DNA of 19,086 nucleotides from JBFHES01 sp041584015 (lineage in GTDB: Bacteria > Bacteroidota > Bacteroidia > Bacteroidales > M50B96). The stretch is taken from assembly GCA_041584015.1 (NCBI GenBank), contig JBFHES010000059.1:1-19086 (forward strand), in the 5' to 3' direction. The notes below the pieces were generated by a model. That model had not been told where the DNA came from and did not search any database. It saw only the letters and a list, made by a program, of their open reading frames with translations. The translations under genes and the position numbers were made by a program. Shown piece by piece: positions 15,966 to 19,086 of this stretch; within the stretch, counting starts at the first letter, position 1; every line of letters begins with the position of its first letter.

Positions 15966-16000
15966 AGTAATTATTATTTGTTGCCTGATTTTTAGGCTGT

Positions 16001-16031
16001 CAAAATTAGATTTTTTAGAAGATTAACCAAA
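16001..16031 (-). promoter_or_regulatory. Candidate Bacteroidota promoter for sucD
   Basis: Read on the minus strand, TTTG (16031-16028), a 19-base gap and TAATTTTG (16008-16001) match the -33/-7 consensus closely. Transcription would begin near 15995, about 30 bases before the sucD start. Confidence 0.6.
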
Positions 16032-16191
16032 AATTAAATCCAAAAATCGACATATTTAGTTTATTTAATGTTTAAGCAGGTGATTGTGCTTCTAGCAGAA
16101 AACAACTAATCTTATTTATCGGCAGAAACAAGGAGCAATCCAATTTACAGAATCTCTTATTTTAACCATTCTTAAATACCACTAAATAAAG

Positions 16192-16533
16192 ATGCTGAGA
16201 AGAAAAATACAATTACTCGAGAAACTAAAGCTTAGCGTGGTAGCACAGCACAAATTAACCCTCCTCGCTTTAGAGGCAACAGGTCATTCACAAAGCGAAC
16301 GCCTGGGAATTCCGATGCTTATTCCGGCAAGCCACGCTATAAAAGCCGATGGCGTATTCGAACTCGACTTTATTATTGATGGAATAAACAGTAGCAAAAA
16401 GAGACAGCTCCGATGGGAAGCCAAAAACATTTACAAGTTATCAGAGCTTCCAAAAAACATAAAGGCAATAAAAGTAAACGCGGCAAAAAATGCGGATATC
16501 GTTATTATTGACAAGAATTATAATTATGACTAA
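16192..16533 (+). CDS. Hypothetical protein, 113 residues
   Basis: I do not recognise this family. The ATG at 16192 begins a lysine-rich protein without signal peptide, membrane segment or cysteine. Residues 1-30 look helical and basic (MLRRKIQLLEKLKLSVV). Residues 35-70 look like a beta-rich core (IPMLIPASHAIKADGVFELD). The end alternates charged and hydrophobic residues and stops at KNYNYD. Codon choice looks like its neighbours and the frame is uninterrupted, which supports a real gene. It lies 60 bases upstream of the response regulator on the same strand and 226 bases from the divergent sucD, so it may be co-transcribed with the regulator. Reality is likely; function is unknown. Confidence 0.6.
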   Translation: MLRRKIQLLEKLKLSVVAQHKLTLLALEATGHSQSERLGIPMLIPASHAIKADGVFELDFIIDGINSSKKRQLRWEAKNIYKLSELPKNIKAIKVNAAKNADIVIIDKNYNYD

Positions 16534-16593
16534 TTTAGTGTACCAAAATGAACCTGTCGCACGTGCAATTGTTAACATAGCAACACTAATACT

Positions 16594-17229
16594 ATGAAAA
16601 CTATTCGCCTAATAATTACTGATGATCATCCCGTTATTATTGATGGTTTACGCTCAGCACTGGCTAAGTGCAAGGATATTGAGCTAATTGCTGAAATGCA
16701 TAACGGTAAAGAATTACTCCAGCATCTGGAAAGCACCGAAACAGATGTTATTTTGATGGACATAAACATGCCTGAAATGAATGGCATTGAAGCCTGCAAA
16801 ACAATTATCAAAAAGTATAAAAGCACCAAGGTAATTGCCTTCTCGCAGTATGACGACAAACGTTTTGTGAAACGAATTTTGAAAAACGGCGCAGCAGGTT
16901 ATCTGCTTAAAAACACCGCTTCATCGGATATTATTGAAGCCATTAAACAGGTACATGCTGGTGAGATGTACTTAAGCAAAGAACTAATGCCCCTCATTGC
17001 TGATTTACCTGTGAGCAAAAAGGGCAAGAATCTATTTCCTGATTTGAGCAAACGTGAGTTAGAAGTTATACAGTTGATTTGTCAGGAACAAAACACCCAG
17101 GAAATTGCCGACAGTTTATTTATCAGTCCGCATACCGTAGAATCGCACCGTGCTAATATTCTTTTAAAATTGGATGTACGCAACACAGCAGGCCTGGTAC
17201 GCTGGGCCGTTGAAAACGAAATTGTTTAA
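16594..17229 (+). CDS. Response regulator, NarL/FixJ (LuxR-type) family
   Basis: The 211-residue protein has a receiver domain at 1-120 with the acidic pair D10/D11, phosphoacceptor D56 (LMDINMP), S84 (AFSQ) and K106 (YLLKNT), so phosphorylation should be intact. A LuxR-type helix-turn-helix follows at about 148-207 (LSKRELEVIQLI, then EIADSLFISPHTVESHRANI). It is a DNA-binding transcription factor controlled by a sensor kinase. The probable partner is the TPR sensor that begins 464 bases after its stop, with one small gene between; gaps of 17 and 14 bases indicate one operon. Targets are unknown. Confidence 0.95.
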   Translation: MKTIRLIITDDHPVIIDGLRSALAKCKDIELIAEMHNGKELLQHLESTETDVILMDINMPEMNGIEACKTIIKKYKSTKVIAFSQYDDKRFVKRILKNGAAGYLLKNTASSDIIEAIKQVHAGEMYLSKELMPLIADLPVSKKGKNLFPDLSKRELEVIQLICQEQNTQEIADSLFISPHTVESHRANILLKLDVRNTAGLVRWAVENEIV

Positions 17230-17246
17230 CTAAAAATAGAGAAATT

Positions 17247-17678
17247 ATGAAGAACTTTTTGAAGAAATGTTCATTTACCGCAAGTAGATGTCCAAATGGT
17301 CTTAGAATTGTTATTGGCTTTGCTATTCATGCAACTATTAATGACCTAACTGCCATGCCTCCGGACTCTCTAGGTAACTGTGCTCCAACGTCACGGATTA
17401 CAGGTACTGGTACTCCAACCGACCCATACCGCTGGGACTGCATCGATGGCAATGCCATTGCCAAAATTCATATTAAGCAAAGCACCGAAAGAACAGATAA
17501 TGCTATATCTGTTACAGCCATTATTAATTTACCTCAAGACTTCGAGCAATATGTTAAACATAGATGTGGAGTACTAATTCAGCAAACCAAAGATGACGGA
17601 ACCCCAATTCCTACAGAGGAAGAAGATGATTCGATGTTAACTGCAAATGCGGGTATTGGAATTGGAACTTGGTGCTAA
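17247..17678 (+). CDS. Hypothetical six-cysteine protein between regulator and sensor
   Basis: I do not recognise this family. The 143 residues include cysteines at 8, 15, 45, 65, 107 and 143; the last residue of the protein is a cysteine (GIGIGTWC). A mildly hydrophobic stretch at 18-31 (GLRIVIGFAIHATI) follows a basic N-terminus, but no clear signal-peptidase site is seen. Residues 40-65 are rich in P, G, T and C; residues 68-110 look like beta strands; 113-130 is acidic (TEEEDD). The gene lies 17 bases after the response regulator and 14 bases before the sensor, so it is almost surely co-transcribed with both. It could be a signal, an accessory sensor or a target of the system; the sequence does not decide. 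Confidence 0.7.
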   Translation: MKNFLKKCSFTASRCPNGLRIVIGFAIHATINDLTAMPPDSLGNCAPTSRITGTGTPTDPYRWDCIDGNAIAKIHIKQSTERTDNAISVTAIINLPQDFEQYVKHRCGVLIQQTKDDGTPIPTEEEDDSMLTANAGIGIGTWC

Positions 17679-17692
17679 ACGACTCAAACCTA

Positions 17693-19086
17693 TTGAAAAA
17701 TTCAATTCTAATATTTCTAATTATAGTCATTGGGCTGCTCATTTGCGATTCCGTAAATGGGCAGTCTGATGATGTCTTAAATGCACAACTTAATTATTTA
17801 CGCCTAACGGAACATGAGCTATATGATTCAAGTCCTGATTCGATCATAAACCTTTGTACAGTAATTTTAGCAAGCAAAAAGGAATTAAACGAAAAAATAA
17901 TATGTTTTTTGCACTACAAAAAGGGCAAAGCTCAACTTCATGTGGAGCAAAACGATTCAGCAATTAAGAATCTTCATTTTGCTTATCTCATTGCTAACAG
18001 CAATCAACTTGACACCTTAAAAGGGTCATGCGAAGCAAATCTGGGCCTATGCTACCTCTATACTGGTATAAGCGATTCTTCCCTCTATTATCACCAAAAA
18101 TCATTTGAGACATTTAGTAATTTAAGTGACAGTCTGCTTATCGCAAAAAGCCACATCAACCTGGCCAATAGCCATTCGCAAAAGGCAGAATACCCCAAAG
18201 CACTTGAGCATGCGCTTGAGGGAAACAGACTGTACAAAACCCATGGTGATGATTTCTATCACAAGCTTTCCTTGGTCACAACTGCTAATATTTATGAAAA
18301 GCTAAAGAAGTATGAGCAGGCTCTCCTTTTATACAACGAAGCCTATGATACAATGATGAAGTTAGAACAGAAGGAACGGGCTGCAACTATCCAAACAAAC
18401 ATGGCAGTTATCTATTACCGTCAAAAAAACTATCTACTGGCACTATCAATATTTAAAGAATTAATCGATTATTACAGATCAGACAATAAAGAGCAAAAAT
18501 TAAGTTTAATCTATGGCAATATCTCCAGAGTCTATAATAAGCTTGGGCAGCATACACAGGCCATGGAAGCCTTAGAAGCATCACTTAAAATATCCAAAAA
18601 ATACGGACTGCTGCTAGAACAAACCAGTACCCTCCTTAACTTGGGTAATGCTGCAAAAAAAGCAGAACAATTTGCACAATCTGAAGCCTATTATATAGAA
18701 GCACTAAAGATCGCGAAAGCCCAAAAATTCAGAGATAAGATCCAAAGCATTTACAAGAACCTATCAAAGCTTTACGCTACACAGGAAAATTACAGAAGTG
18801 CTTACATCTATCGTTTTTTGTCAGGACAGGAAAAAGACACCATTAATAGTGAGAATAACAACAAACATATTGCTGAGTTAATGGCTAAATATAAGGCAGA
18901 GGAAAAGCAAACAGAAATTCTCCGACTTGAAAACGAAAACATAGCGAAGGAACTTAAGAATAACAAGGTCACATTAGAGCGGAATATTTTGAGGGGTACA
19001 GGAATAGGTATATTAATCATCCTGCTGATAAGTATTTGGTTTTACAGGGTAAAGAATCAAAAGGATAAAATCATCAGTGCCCAGCA
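17693..19086 (+). CDS. TPR-containing membrane sensor, probable histidine kinase, 3' truncated
   Basis: The frame is open to the window end (464 residues). The best start is TTG 17693, which directly begins a signal peptide (KNSILIFLIIVIGLLIC, ending SVNGQ); no ATG precedes it suitably, and GTG 17672 is the alternative. Residues about 25-385 are TPR-type helix pairs in the periplasm (for example YPKALEHALEGNRLY, KKYEQALLLYNEAYD, AEQFAQSEAYYIEALKIA). Residues 385-434 form a charged coiled coil, and 435-455 (GTGIGILIILLISIWFY) is a membrane segment followed by basic residues. Bacteroidota proteins of this layout end in either a histidine kinase or a LuxR DNA-binding domain. The adjacent intact response regulator favours a kinase, but that part is outside the window. 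Confidence 0.85.
   Translation, partial: MKNSILIFLIIVIGLLICDSVNGQSDDVLNAQLNYLRLTEHELYDSSPDSIINLCTVILASKKELNEKIICFLHYKKGKAQLHVEQNDSAIKNLHFAYLIANSNQLDTLKGSCEANLGLCYLYTGISDSSLYYHQKSFETFSNLSDSLLIAKSHINLANSHSQKAEYPKALEHALEGNRLYKTHGDDFYHKLSLVTTANIYEKLKKYEQALLLYNEAYDTMMKLEQKERAATIQTNMAVIYYRQKNYLLALSIFKELIDYYRSDNKEQKLSLIYGNISRVYNKLGQHTQAMEALEASLKISKKYGLLLEQTSTLLNLGNAAKKAEQFAQSEAYYIEALKIAKAQKFRDKIQSIYKNLSKLYATQENYRSAYIYRFLSGQEKDTINSENNNKHIAELMAKYKAEEKQTEILRLENENIAKELKNNKVTLERNILRGTGIGILIILLISIWFYRVKNQKDKIISAQ

Noticed and set aside
16559..16566. GCACGTGC palindrome as an operator before the response regulator
   Set aside because: It is an isolated 8-base palindrome with no second copy or extended symmetry nearby, so chance is likely.
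1..19086. Mobile elements, defence systems, CRISPR arrays, rRNA or tRNA genes
   Set aside because: I saw no transposase, integrase, direct-repeat array, clover-leaf or rRNA sequence, and base composition looks even by eye.

Overview
The window comes from a member of the phylum Bacteroidota, most likely the order Bacteroidales/Marinilabiliales. The evidence is the low GC content, Bacteroidota-type promoter boxes (TTTG, a gap of 18-19 bases, then TAnnTTTG), weak Shine-Dalgarno signals, and a block of genes in an order typical of the phylum: CBS-ACT protein, nadK, porG (DUF6089), uppS, bamA, two skp/ompH genes and murI. I see no rRNA, tRNA, CRISPR array, insertion sequence, integrase or phage gene. 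Most of the window reads as ordinary chromosome.

Layout. 1-756: C-terminal part of a sodium:solute symporter. 1032-2405: tryptophanase, with a leader of about 150 nt and a strong terminator. 2500-2904: a DUF2007-like protein with a zinc ribbon. 3054-3767 (minus): pdxJ, vitamin B6 synthesis. 3919-10762: the envelope-biogenesis run of CBS-ACT, NAD kinase, PorG, UppS, BamA and two Skp/OmpH chaperones, closed by a terminator at 10784-10812. 10858-11673: glutamate racemase. 11707-12978 (minus): an exported TPR protein, convergent with murI. 13146-14276: a saccharopine-dehydrogenase-family protein. 14357-15007: a LolD-type ABC ATPase. 15093-15965 (minus): sucD. 16192-19086: an unknown 113-aa protein, a NarL/FixJ response regulator, an unknown six-cysteine 143-aa protein, and a TPR membrane sensor (probably a histidine kinase) cut off by the window end.

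How the genes work together. The central block makes cell-envelope parts. UppS makes the undecaprenyl carrier lipid. MurI makes D-glutamate for peptidoglycan. Skp/OmpH and BamA chaperone and insert outer-membrane proteins. PorG is an outer-membrane component of the type IX secretion system. Tryptophanase and pdxJ lie close together, and tryptophanase needs the PLP that PdxJ helps make, but they are transcribed separately on opposite strands, so the link may be coincidental.

I find no clearly new system. The least explained part is 16192-19086, where a two-component pair brackets a small cysteine-containing protein I do not recognise.
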